Below are positions 16,873-22,426 of a DNA stretch of 22,426 nucleotides, piece by piece. The DNA lies in assembly GCA_002327965.1 (NCBI GenBank), contig DCVB01000045.1:1-22426 (forward strand), given 5' to 3'. Within the stretch, counting starts at the first letter, position 1; every line of letters begins with the position of its first letter. The position numbers and the translations under genes were made by a program. The stretch is from Candidatus Aminicenantes bacterium UBA2199. Its GTDB lineage: Bacteria > Acidobacteriota > Aminicenantia > UBA2199. The notes under the pieces were generated by a model that had not been told where the DNA came from, did not search any database, and saw nothing but the letters and a program-made list of their open reading frames with translations.

Positions 16873-18120
16873 ATGAAGAGCGGACTGGTCAGGGAGATCT
16901 TCCTGATGGCTCTGGACTCGATCCGCATGAACAAGCTGCGCTCCTCGCTGACCATCCTGGGCATCGTCATCGGCGTGCTGACCATCGTCGGCATGGCGGC
17001 GGTCATAGACGGCCTCAACGCCAGCTTCGCCCGGCAGCTGGAGTCGATGGGATCAAACCTGCTGTTCGTCTACCGTTTCGAGCCCGGCATCCATGTCGGG
17101 CGCATGCCCGAAGAGCTGCGCCGCCGCAAGCCGATCGCGTTTGCCGACGCCGAGGCCTTGGCTCGCTCCTGCCCGTCGGTGGCCGCGGTGACCTCGGAAG
17201 TCCAGTTTTTCCGTTTCATGCCGCCCACGCGCCTGAAATACATGGCCAATGAGATCGAGAATCCGCAGGTGTACGGCGCCAGCCACCGCTACCTGCAGAT
17301 CTACGAGGAATACACGGTGGAGTCGGGACGTTTCTTCACCGAAACGGAAAACCTGAACAAGCGGGAGGTCTGCGTGATCGGCGCCGATATCGTCGACGCC
17401 CTTTTCCCCAACCAGGGCGCGCTGAACAAAACCATCGGGTTTGAAGGCAAAAAACTGATGGTTATCGGCACTTTGGGAAGAATCGGCAAATTCATGGGCC
17501 AGAACCGCGATAGCCGCATGATCATCCCCACCGGGACCTTCCGCAAGTTCTTCCCGGGAGTGGACGACGTGATCCTGATCGTCAAGCTCCATTCCGGCGT
17601 CAGCCTGAAAAAGGCCCAGGACGAGATCATCAACCTCATGCGCCTGCGCCGCAAGGTGAAGGCCAACGAAAAGAACAATTTCGCCGTTTTCACCCAGGAT
17701 ACCATCGCCGGGCTCTACACGCAGCTCACCGGCGCGGCTTTCCTGGTCATGATCATCATTTCCTCGATCGGGCTGGTCGTGGGCGGCATCGGCGTCATGA
17801 ACATCATGCTGGTCTCGGTGAAGGAACGCACGCGCGAGATCGGCCTGCGCAAGGCACTGGGAGCCCGCCGCATCGAGATTCGCAACCAGTTCCTCTACGA
17901 GGCGATCGTCCTCACCGTGACCGGGGGGATTGTGGGGGTCGTCTGCGGCATTCTGCTGAGCATGCTCATCAAATCCCTCAGTGGGCTGCCGATCGTTGTC
18001 AATCCGATATCGATCATCGCCGCCCTGGCCGTGTCGACCTCGGTGGGGCTGTTTTTCGGCATTTATCCGGCCACCCAGGCGGCGAAGATGGATCCGGTCA
18101 ATGCGCTGCATTATGAATAG
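16873..18120 (+). CDS. MacB-like ABC transporter permease (FtsX family), second of two
   Basis: A 415-residue paralogue of the preceding permease with the same order of parts. It has an N-terminal helix (LTILGIVIGVLTIVGMAAVI), an extracytoplasmic MacB_PCD domain, then three helices with IMLVSVKERTREIGLRKALG. It ends in GIYPATQAAKMDPVNALHYE. AGGGGAG at about 16860-16866 precedes ATG 16873, and the gap to the first permease is 39 bases. The two probably form a heterodimer, as separate LolC and LolE do (inference). The ATPase must be encoded elsewhere. It is the last plus-strand gene before the convergent gap, and I see no canonical terminator after it. Confidence 0.88.
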   Translation: MKSGLVREIFLMALDSIRMNKLRSSLTILGIVIGVLTIVGMAAVIDGLNASFARQLESMGSNLLFVYRFEPGIHVGRMPEELRRRKPIAFADAEALARSCPSVAAVTSEVQFFRFMPPTRLKYMANEIENPQVYGASHRYLQIYEEYTVESGRFFTETENLNKREVCVIGADIVDALFPNQGALNKTIGFEGKKLMVIGTLGRIGKFMGQNRDSRMIIPTGTFRKFFPGVDDVILIVKLHSGVSLKKAQDEIINLMRLRRKVKANEKNNFAVFTQDTIAGLYTQLTGAAFLVMIIISSIGLVVGGIGVMNIMLVSVKERTREIGLRKALGARRIEIRNQFLYEAIVLTVTGGIVGVVCGILLSMLIKSLSGLPIVVNPISIIAALAVSTSVGLFFGIYPATQAAKMDPVNALHYE

Positions 18121-18130
18121 ATCCTGAACG

Positions 18131-18280
18131 TCAGGGCCATAGGCAGTAGTGATAGTGGTTGTGATAGTGGTTGCAAGACCCAAGAAAGGATCCTTTCAAG
18201 ATATTGTTTTTGACTTCTTGCAAGGACGGTTCCCCGTGACGGGCCAGATCGAAACGTTTCTCACAAAGCAATAATTCCAT
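18131..18280 (-). CDS. Small ORF (49 codons) inside the inverted-repeat unit, doubtful
   Basis: On the minus strand ATG 18280 opens a 49-residue frame starting MELLLCEKRFDLARHGEPSL. The frame is open 13 codons further upstream, to a TAG in the right-hand repeat array. Its last residues (NHYHNHYHY) are encoded by the left-hand GTGNNW array, and it stops at 18131-18133. The first 35 residues look protein-like in composition, but no SD sequence is present and I recognise no family. It could be a remnant gene, a chance frame in a repeat unit, or a real microprotein. Confidence 0.2.
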   Translation of the reverse strand: MELLLCEKRFDLARHGEPSLQEVKNNILKGSFLGSCNHYHNHYHYCLWP

Positions 18281-18352
18281 TGGGGATTGCGCCAAAAGAA
18301 TGTCGCCACTGAAGTCTTTCTATCACTACCACTACCACTATCACTTGGATTT
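18142..18352. repeat. MITE-like unit bounded by inverted GTGNNW arrays
   Basis: The left array (18149-18172) is two copies of GTGATAGTGGTT, followed by GCAAGACC. The right array (18321-18344) is the reverse orientation: read on the minus strand it is GTGATA, two GTGGTA and GTGATA, followed by GAAAGAC. The two therefore face each other as imperfect inverted repeats of about 30 bases around a core of about 140 bases. The right border reads CACTTGGATTT, which recurs exactly at the border of the 21662-21700 array. No transposase is encoded. The unit fills most of the 296-base convergent gap. Confidence 0.6.
18184..18197. other. 14-base perfect palindrome in the convergent gap
   Basis: GAAAGGATCCTTTC is a perfect palindrome just inside the left repeat array. 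It can fold as a five-base-pair stem with a GATC loop. A T-rich stretch (TTGTTTTT) starts about eight bases later, so it might act as a poor terminator for the permease genes. The spacing is wrong for a classical one. A second short palindrome, GAAACGTTTC, is at 18251-18260. Confidence 0.3.
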
Positions 18353-18416
18353 CAACCTTTTTGGGCTTAATTGCAATGTCGGATAAGGTATATTATGTAA
18401 ACCAACAACTATTTTT

Positions 18417-19250
18417 TTATAAATCCGTCAAATTTTTCAACCTGTTTTCCTTTATATCCAGGATCAATTTCTCGAGCACCGCGATCACCTTCTCCCGGTC
18501 GACCTTCTCCTGCTTGAAAAGGAAATTGATCTTCACCTTCTTGTCCTCGGACATGAAGTTGAATTTGAACGTCTTGGGTCCGTCAGTTTTCCTCTGTTCT
18601 TTGACCACCTCCCGCGACACGGGCTTCTTCCCGTAATGGCTGAGGATCTCGTTCATCTTTTCCAAATCGCCGGTCTTGGCCAGCTCCAGCAGGAACGACT
18701 TGGAGTCGATGCCGAGCTGCAGGCACTTGTCCCTGATCTCCGTGGGAAGGTCCGTGACCTTGATCAATTCGGTGACCGTGACCCGGGACTTGCCGATCTT
18801 CCTGGCAATCTCCTCGTGGGTGTAGCCGTAGATCTCGGCCAGCGAACGGACCGAATAGGCCTGCTCGAAAACGTTCAGGTCCTTGCGCTGGATGTTCTCG
18901 ACGATCGACATTTCCAGGGCCTCGTTGTCGGGAATATCGTGTTCGATGCAAGGGATCTCGGTCATTCCCGCCTGCTTGGCGGCGCGGAAGCGTCTCTCCC
19001 CGGCTATGATCTCGAAATTACCGTCCTTGGGCTTGACGATCACCGGTTCGATGATGCCGTTTTCCTTTATGGAGTTGCTTAACTCCTTGAGATCGCCCAT
19101 GTCGCGTCGCGGCTGCATCTGGTTCGGAAGGATCTTTTCTACCGGTATATTGCGGATAACCGGCGTTTTTGTTCTGAGCGAGATCTCGTCGACCAGATGA
19201 TGGTCATGTTTCATCTTGATGAATTCCGGCAAGCCTACTTTTTTAGCCAT
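18417..19250 (-). CDS. parB: Chromosome-partitioning protein ParB (Spo0J family)
   Basis: A 277-residue ParB. The N-terminal CTP-binding ParB domain carries QPRR (46-49), AGERRFRAAKQAG (GERRFRA at 84-90) and ENIQRKDLNVFEQA (from 118). The helix-turn-helix for parS binding lies at about 144-165 (THEEIARKIGKSRVTVTEL). A basic C-terminal region follows, shared with Spo0J proteins. Known family members load at parS sites as CTP-dependent clamps and activate ParA. The first residues (MAKKVGLPEFIKMKHD) do not show the usual 'LGRGLDALI'-like ParA-contact sequence, although they are basic. The ATG overlaps parA by eight bases. No parS-like GTTTCACGTGAAAC site is visible in this window. Confidence 0.95.
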   Translation of the reverse strand: MAKKVGLPEFIKMKHDHHLVDEISLRTKTPVIRNIPVEKILPNQMQPRRDMGDLKELSNSIKENGIIEPVIVKPKDGNFEIIAGERRFRAAKQAGMTEIPCIEHDIPDNEALEMSIVENIQRKDLNVFEQAYSVRSLAEIYGYTHEEIARKIGKSRVTVTELIKVTDLPTEIRDKCLQLGIDSKSFLLELAKTGDLEKMNEILSHYGKKPVSREVVKEQRKTDGPKTFKFNFMSEDKKVKINFLFKQEKVDREKVIAVLEKLILDIKENRLKNLTDL

Positions 19251-19998
19251 TTTTCATGATTTCCTTGGCCAGCTCCTGGTATTCGATCGCGCCCCGGGAA
19301 TTGGGGGCAAAGGTAAAGATCGATTCCTTGTAAGCCGGACTTTCCTCGAGGCGAACATTCTTGGATATAATGGTCTTGAAAACGCGATCGGCGAACATCT
19401 TGCGGATGTGGCTCTCGCTGTCCTTGGCGATGACGATGCGCCGGTCATACAGGGTGATCAGCACGCCGACAAGGCTGAGCTCGGGATTGCTGCGGGCTCG
19501 GACTTTTTCAAAGGTGTCGAGCAGGTCGTCCGTCCCCTCCAGGGCGAAATATGAAGCCTGTATGGGGATGATCAGGTGGGTCGCTGCCACGAACGAGTTG
19601 ATGGTGATCAGCCCCAGCGTGGGAGGGGTGTCGATGATGATGTAATCGAACTTATACTTGAACGTGTCCAGCTTGTCTTTCAGGCGGAAATGGCCGTCGA
19701 TCTCCCCTATCAACTTCGATTCCAGCTTGGCCAGGGCGATCGATGCGGGAAGGAGCGAAAGGTTGATGATGCTGGTTGGCTGGACCACATCCTCGAAAGG
19801 CAGATCGGCGTTCTCCAGCAGATCGAAGACCGAGTGCTTCTGTTCGCTGCGGTCCATGAATGTGACTGTCGAATTGGCCTGGGGGTCCATGTCGATGAGC
19901 AGGGTCTTGTAGCCCATCAGGGCGAAAGCCGCCGCCAGGTTGATCGATGTGGTGGTTTTGCCTACTCCCCCTTTCTGATTGGCGATGGTGATGATCAC
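19243..19998 (-). CDS. parA: Chromosome-partitioning ATPase ParA (Soj family)
   Basis: A 251-residue deviant Walker A ATPase that segregates chromosome origins together with ParB. The deviant Walker A motif KGGVGKTT is at 9-16 with signature Lys9 and catalytic Lys14. Walker A' is IDMDPQANST (Asp36, Asp38), and Walker B is YIIIDTPP (Asp123). The start is GTG 19998: AAGGAG (20009-20004 on the minus strand) lies five bases upstream, and a strong promoter ends about 25 bases upstream. An in-frame ATG far upstream at 20106 would begin before the promoter and add 36 non-homologous residues. The length fits Soj (about 253). It overlaps parB, and the two surely share one mRNA. Confidence 0.95.
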   Translation of the reverse strand: MIITIANQKGGVGKTTTSINLAAAFALMGYKTLLIDMDPQANSTVTFMDRSEQKHSVFDLLENADLPFEDVVQPTSIINLSLLPASIALAKLESKLIGEIDGHFRLKDKLDTFKYKFDYIIIDTPPTLGLITINSFVAATHLIIPIQASYFALEGTDDLLDTFEKVRARSNPELSLVGVLITLYDRRIVIAKDSESHIRKMFADRVFKTIISKNVRLEESPAYKESIFTFAPNSRGAIEYQELAKEIMKNG

Positions 19999-20022
19999 GT
20001 TTTCTCCTTGGTTACGAGTTTC

Positions 20023-20051
20023 AATATAAATGATGGCCCCCATATTGTCAA
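20023..20051 (-). promoter_or_regulatory. Sigma70-type promoter of parAB
   Basis: On the minus strand a perfect TTGACA (20051-20046) is followed after 17 bases by TATATT (20028-20023). Transcription would start near 20016, giving an 18-base leader that contains the parA AAGGAG. This supports the GTG start of parA. It is the best promoter match in the window. Confidence 0.8.
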
Positions 20052-20061
20052 TAGCTATTTT

Positions 20062-20089
20062 AGTGAAAAGTGAATAGTGAAAAGTGAAA
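20062..20089. repeat. AGTGAAA heptamer array upstream of the parAB promoter
   Basis: Four tandem heptamers (AGTGAAA, AGTGAAT, AGTGAAA, AGTGAAA on the plus strand) end ten bases from the parAB -35 box. On the coding strand this is a TTTCACT array. Its A/T-rich nature and position could influence the promoter as an UP-like element, but the tandem period of seven is not typical of one. Confidence 0.8.
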
Positions 20090-20104
20090 GAGCATGGAAG
20101 ATCC

Positions 20105-20124
20105 AATGTCGGCGTGCCGACATT
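20105..20124. promoter_or_regulatory. Long palindrome between der and parA (possible operator or hairpin)
   Basis: AATGTCGGC and its exact complement GCCGACATT are separated by two bases. It lies about 55 bases upstream of the parAB -35 box and about 77 bases past the der stop. No T run follows on either strand, so a terminator is unlikely. It is not parS. A regulator binding site or an mRNA hairpin at the end of der are both possible. Confidence 0.5.
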
Positions 20125-20127
20125 AAA

Positions 20128-20158
20128 GTGTCAGTGTCAGTGACAGTGTCAGCAAAAC
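20128..20158 (+). repeat. GTGNNW hexamer array A, downstream of der
   Basis: Three GTGTCA units and one GTGACA unit (20128-20151) are followed by GCAAAAC. It lies directly after the 20105-20124 palindrome, in the 202-base gap between der and parA. Unlike the other arrays it has no facing partner close by. Confidence 0.75.
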
Positions 20159-20200
20159 CTAATAAAAAGCACTTCCTTGATAAATTCAGTGATATGGGGC

Positions 20201-21535
20201 TTAACGGGAGGCTGTAACCTTGAAGAAAACGGGGATTCCCTCAAAATTAAGCTCGTGGTTCAAGCGCTTTTTCAGGAACATCTCGTCCGAGGCATTGAGC
20301 TTCAGGTTCGTTTTGCAGTGGAACTTGACGAAAAAGGGCCGCATGGATTCGATGGATATGTATTTGGGGCTGAAGATGCGATGATCGGAAGTGGTCAGTT
20401 TTTTCTCGCGCAGCAGCCTCTTGACCAGGTCGTTGAAGCGGGAGATCTGGATCTTCGTGTCGAGCTTGGATTTGATCTCCTGGGCACGGTCCAGCATCTG
20501 GAAAACGTTCTTGCCGCTCAAGGCGGAAACGGGAATGAAGGGGGCGAAATAGAGGTCGTGAAAGCGTTCGCGCGCCCGGGCGAAGAACTTGTTGTCGGCG
20601 ACCCCCGGAGCCAGGAGATCGGCCTTGTTGCCGGCGATGATCACCGGCTTGGCGGCCTTGGCCACTTTTTGGGCGATCAGCAGGTCGTTCTGGTCCACCC
20701 GCTTCGAGATGTCGATGACGAAGATGATGACATCCGAGCGACGCAGTTCGTTCTCGGCGCGGATCACGGCAGCACTTTCGGTGGTTTCCTTGACTTTTTG
20801 CATCTTGCGGATGCCGGCGTTGTCCACCAGGATGAAGGACTGGTTGTTGCGTCGGACCTGCAGATCGACCGAATCGCGGGTCGTCCCCGGCAATGGGCTG
20901 ACAATGACCAGGTCGTCATTCAGGATGCGGTTGATCAGCGAGGACTTGCCCACGTTCGGCTTGCCGATAATGGAGATCCTGGCCGCGGCTTCCTGCTCGA
21001 GATCGTCATGCGAATGGGTTTTCCGGCCTTCAGCGTCGGGTATCTCCAGGACCTTGGCGATCTCCTCGATCAGGACCTCGACCCCCAGGTTGTGCTCGGC
21101 GGAAATCGGGATCAGGTCGGCTTTCAGCTCATAGTAGGAGACCGGCGGCAGGAAGCCGTCCAGCCTGTCGGCCTTGTTGAGCACGACGATGATCTTCTTG
21201 TGCAGTTTCCTGATCTGCAGGAAGAGGTCCTTCTCGTAGCCCAGCATTTCGCGCTTGCCGTCGAAAAGAAAGAGGATCAGGTCGGAATCAGCGGCCGCCT
21301 TGAATATCATCCTGTTGATCTCGGTTGCGATGATCTCCTTGTCAGGGAAAAAACCGCCGCTGTCCTGCAGGTCGATCCATAGGTCGCCCAGCCTGACCTT
21401 CTGGCGGAAAATGTCGCGCGTCATCCCCGGCTGATTGTGAATCAGGGCTTTGCGCTTGCCCAGCAGGCGGTTGAAAAGCGTCGATTTGCCGGTGTTGGGC
21501 ACCCCGACAATGGTAACCAAAGGTAGGGTATTCAT
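20201..21535 (-). CDS. der: Ribosome-assembly GTPase Der (EngA)
   Basis: Der has two tandem G domains and a KH-like domain and acts in late 50S subunit assembly. In the 444-residue product G domain 1 has GVPNTGKST (11-19), PGMTRD, DSGG and NKAD. G domain 2 has GKPNVGKSS (191-199), PGTTRD, DNAGIRK and NKAD. The KH-like C-terminus lies at about 355-440. The G3 motifs differ slightly from the usual DTGG and DTAG (Ser and Asn instead of Thr). The length is normal (E. coli 490, B. subtilis 436). ATG 21535 gives the family N-terminus, although no real Shine-Dalgarno sequence precedes it. The upstream bases are instead a GTGNNW repeat array. It stands alone between ispF and parA. Confidence 0.95.
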   Translation of the reverse strand: MNTLPLVTIVGVPNTGKSTLFNRLLGKRKALIHNQPGMTRDIFRQKVRLGDLWIDLQDSGGFFPDKEIIATEINRMIFKAAADSDLILFLFDGKREMLGYEKDLFLQIRKLHKKIIVVLNKADRLDGFLPPVSYYELKADLIPISAEHNLGVEVLIEEIAKVLEIPDAEGRKTHSHDDLEQEAAARISIIGKPNVGKSSLINRILNDDLVIVSPLPGTTRDSVDLQVRRNNQSFILVDNAGIRKMQKVKETTESAAVIRAENELRRSDVIIFVIDISKRVDQNDLLIAQKVAKAAKPVIIAGNKADLLAPGVADNKFFARARERFHDLYFAPFIPVSALSGKNVFQMLDRAQEIKSKLDTKIQISRFNDLVKRLLREKKLTTSDHRIFSPKYISIESMRPFFVKFHCKTNLKLNASDEMFLKKRLNHELNFEGIPVFFKVTASR

Positions 21536-21541
21536 GGCAGG

Positions 21542-21566
21542 GTGACAGTGTCAGTGTCAGCAAAAA
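21542..21566 (+). repeat. GTGNNW hexamer array B, abutting the der start
   Basis: GTGACA and two GTGTCA units (21542-21559) are followed by GCAAAAA. The array begins six bases upstream of the der ATG. It faces array C (21662-21692) across about 100 bases, forming a second inverted pair like that at 18142-18352. The 21567-21657 stretch between them is A/T-rich and holds nothing I can name. Confidence 0.75.
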
Positions 21567-21657
21567 AAGCAAATAGAAATTCAGAAGAAACAATCAGATG
21601 CACTGGCAAAGATCCGCATGTTTTATCCATAAAACCACCCATTATTATCGATCCTCT

Positions 21658-22179
21658 TCACGTCTTGCTGTCACTGTCACAGACACTGACACTTGGATTT
21701 TTATAACGGATCATGGCGATGCTGAAGCATTCTATGGCCTCTCCCCTACCGATGGCATCAAGCTTTTCCTTGCTCTTGCCCTTGAGGTTCACGTCTTCCT
21801 TGGGAATGGCCAGGATGGCGGCGATGTTTCCGGCGATCTCCGCCTTGAAAGGGGCAATTTTCGGGGCTTCGGCCACGATGACGCAATCCAAATTCATGAT
21901 CTCGAAATTCCGCTCCGCCAGCATGGCTTTGACCCGGCGCAGCAGCTCGGCGCCGGCAATCCCCTTGTAAGCCGGATCGCTGTCGGGGAACAGCTCGCCG
22001 ATATCGGGACCGCCCATTGCCCCCAGCAGGGCGTCGATGAGCGAGTGGATCACCACGTCGCCGTCGGAGTGGGCTTCGGCCTTCAGATTTCCCGGGATCC
22101 TGATCCCGCCCAGCATCAGTCCGGCGCCTGGGACCAGGCGGTGGATATCGTAGCCGACGCCCGAGCGGATCTTGATCAT
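21658..22179 (-). CDS. ispF: 2-C-methyl-D-erythritol 2,4-cyclodiphosphate synthase IspF
   Basis: IspF closes CDP-methylerythritol 2-phosphate to the cyclic diphosphate in the non-mevalonate isoprenoid pathway. The 173-residue product has the zinc ligands Asp11 and His13 (GYDIHRL) and His45 (AHSDGDVVIHSLIDALLGA). FPDSDPAYKG, NLDCVIVAEAPKI and the C-terminal VNLKGKSKEKLDAIGRGEAI are also present. The usual KATTTEK there reads KGKSKEK, keeping the glutamate. The last 12 residues (PSVSVCDSDSKT) are encoded by a GTGNNW repeat array, making the protein longer than the usual 155-160. It overlaps the YacL-like gene by four bases (ATGA). ispD, its common partner, is not between them. Confidence 0.95.
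   Translation of the reverse strand: MIKIRSGVGYDIHRLVPGAGLMLGGIRIPGNLKAEAHSDGDVVIHSLIDALLGAMGGPDIGELFPDSDPAYKGIAGAELLRRVKAMLAERNFEIMNLDCVIVAEAPKIAPFKAEIAGNIAAILAIPKEDVNLKGKSKEKLDAIGRGEAIECFSIAMIRYKNPSVSVCDSDSKT
21662..21700 (-). repeat. GTGNNW hexamer array C, inside the 3' end of ispF
   Basis: Read on the minus strand, AAATCCAA precedes the units GTGTCA, GTGTCT, GTGACA, GTGACA (21692-21669) and GCAAGAC follows. It is translated as the tail of IspF. The plus-strand border CACTTGGATTT is identical over 11 bases to the right border of the 18142-18352 unit. The inner border GTCTTGCTGTCACT matches GTCTTTCTATCACT there. Confidence 0.75.
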
Positions 22180-22426
22180 GAGGCCTTCCTGCCGAAAATA
22201 ATCTTGCCCGATGTCGACTGCAGCACCGAGGTCACCTCGATCTCCACATCGTGGCCGATGTCCCCCTTGGCATCATCGATCACCACCATGGTGCCGTCCT
22301 CCAGATAGGCCAACCCCTGCTTCTTTTCCTTGCCCTCCCTGGAAATGCGCACCTGCAGCTTCTCGCCGGGATAGACGATCGGCTTGAGGGCGAAAGCCAG
22401 TTCGTTGACGTTCAGCACCTTGACGT
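22176..22426 (-). CDS. YacL-like PIN/TRAM protein, C-terminal part (partial at right edge)
   Basis: Only the end of the gene is in the window, and the frame is open to the edge. The visible 80 or so residues include VLNVNELAFALKPIVYPGEK and the TRAM domain (LQVRISREGKEKKQGLAYL, DGTMVVIDDAKGDIGHDVEI, TSVLQSTSGKIIFG). This is the C-terminus of the B. subtilis YacL family: membrane helices, a PIN nuclease fold and a TRAM RNA-binding domain. Function is not established. Its stop overlaps the ispF start (ATGA). In B. subtilis yacL lies next to ispD-ispF, so the context agrees. Confidence 0.88.
   Translation of the reverse strand, partial: VKVLNVNELAFALKPIVYPGEKLQVRISREGKEKKQGLAYLEDGTMVVIDDAKGDIGHDVEIEVTSVLQSTSGKIIFGRKAS

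Noticed and set aside
18251..18260. GAAACGTTTC palindrome near parB as a possible parS site
   Set aside because: parS is based on GTTTCACGTGAAAC. Here the half-sites are in the opposite order and shorter, so a match by chance is likely.
18142..18352. CRISPR array interpretation of the repeated units
   Set aside because: Units are 6-12 bases in direct tandem without spacers, and no cas genes are present.
18121..18416. Bidirectional rho-independent terminator expected between the convergent genes
   Set aside because: The only stems (GAAAG-GATC-CTTTC and CCCG-TGA-CGGG) are short and not followed directly by a T run. I cannot support a classical terminator.
19999..20106. Upstream ATG for parA at 20106
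   Set aside because: It would start before the predicted promoter and read through the heptamer array. The GTG at 19998 has an ideal ribosome site and gives the normal Soj length.

Overview
This is an ordinary-looking, gene-dense bacterial chromosome segment with GC-rich coding sequence and no phage, plasmid or insertion-sequence genes. All genes from the left edge to about 18120 run on the plus strand. All genes from about 18417 to the right edge run on the minus strand, so the two blocks converge on a 296-base gap. The source is not certain. The MacB/FtsX permease pair, a C-terminal domain I associate with Acidobacteriota and Deltaproteobacteria-like genomes, the GTG and TTG starts and the simple-repeat intergenic arrays would fit an Acidobacteriota-related lineage such as Aminicenantes. 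That is a weak guess from composition and gene content.

Plus-strand block. It opens with the 3' part of era, then an orphan membrane histidine kinase and a PpiD-like membrane-anchored chaperone (joined TAATG). Next come an OPT-family peptide transporter and an M24 (Xaa-Pro type) peptidase (joined TGATG), which look like a peptide uptake and degradation pair. They are followed by lipoyl synthase (lipA), a small metallophosphoesterase, a GAF-like protein of unknown role and a Slt-type lytic transglycosylase. A clear sigma70-type promoter at 12095-12123 starts a second run: ddl, ruvX, mltG and pgeF, a group centred on peptidoglycan. Two MacB-like ABC permeases with no ATPase close the block.

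Minus-strand block, read right to left. It holds the TRAM end of a YacL-like PIN/TRAM protein, ispF (ATGA overlap), der, then parA and parB. parAB has a textbook promoter (TTGACA, 17-base spacer, TATATT) about 25 bases upstream of a GTG start.

The least explained signal lies in the intergenic DNA. Five short arrays of a GTG-anchored hexamer (GTGNNW, three or four units) occur between 18149 and 21700. At least four of the five run into a G(C/A)AA(A/G)AC-like flank. Four of them form two inverted pairs, at 18142-18352 and 21537-21700. The two pairs share right-hand boundary sequence, so they look like members of one small palindromic repeat family. One array has become the C-terminal tail of IspF. 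Separate heptamer arrays lie before mltG and upstream of the parAB promoter. Other items worth a look are a tiny leader ORF coupled to ddl, a 9-bp-arm palindrome upstream of parAB, the ATPase-less permease pair and the GAF-like protein. I see no CRISPR array, tRNA, rRNA or obvious new defence system.
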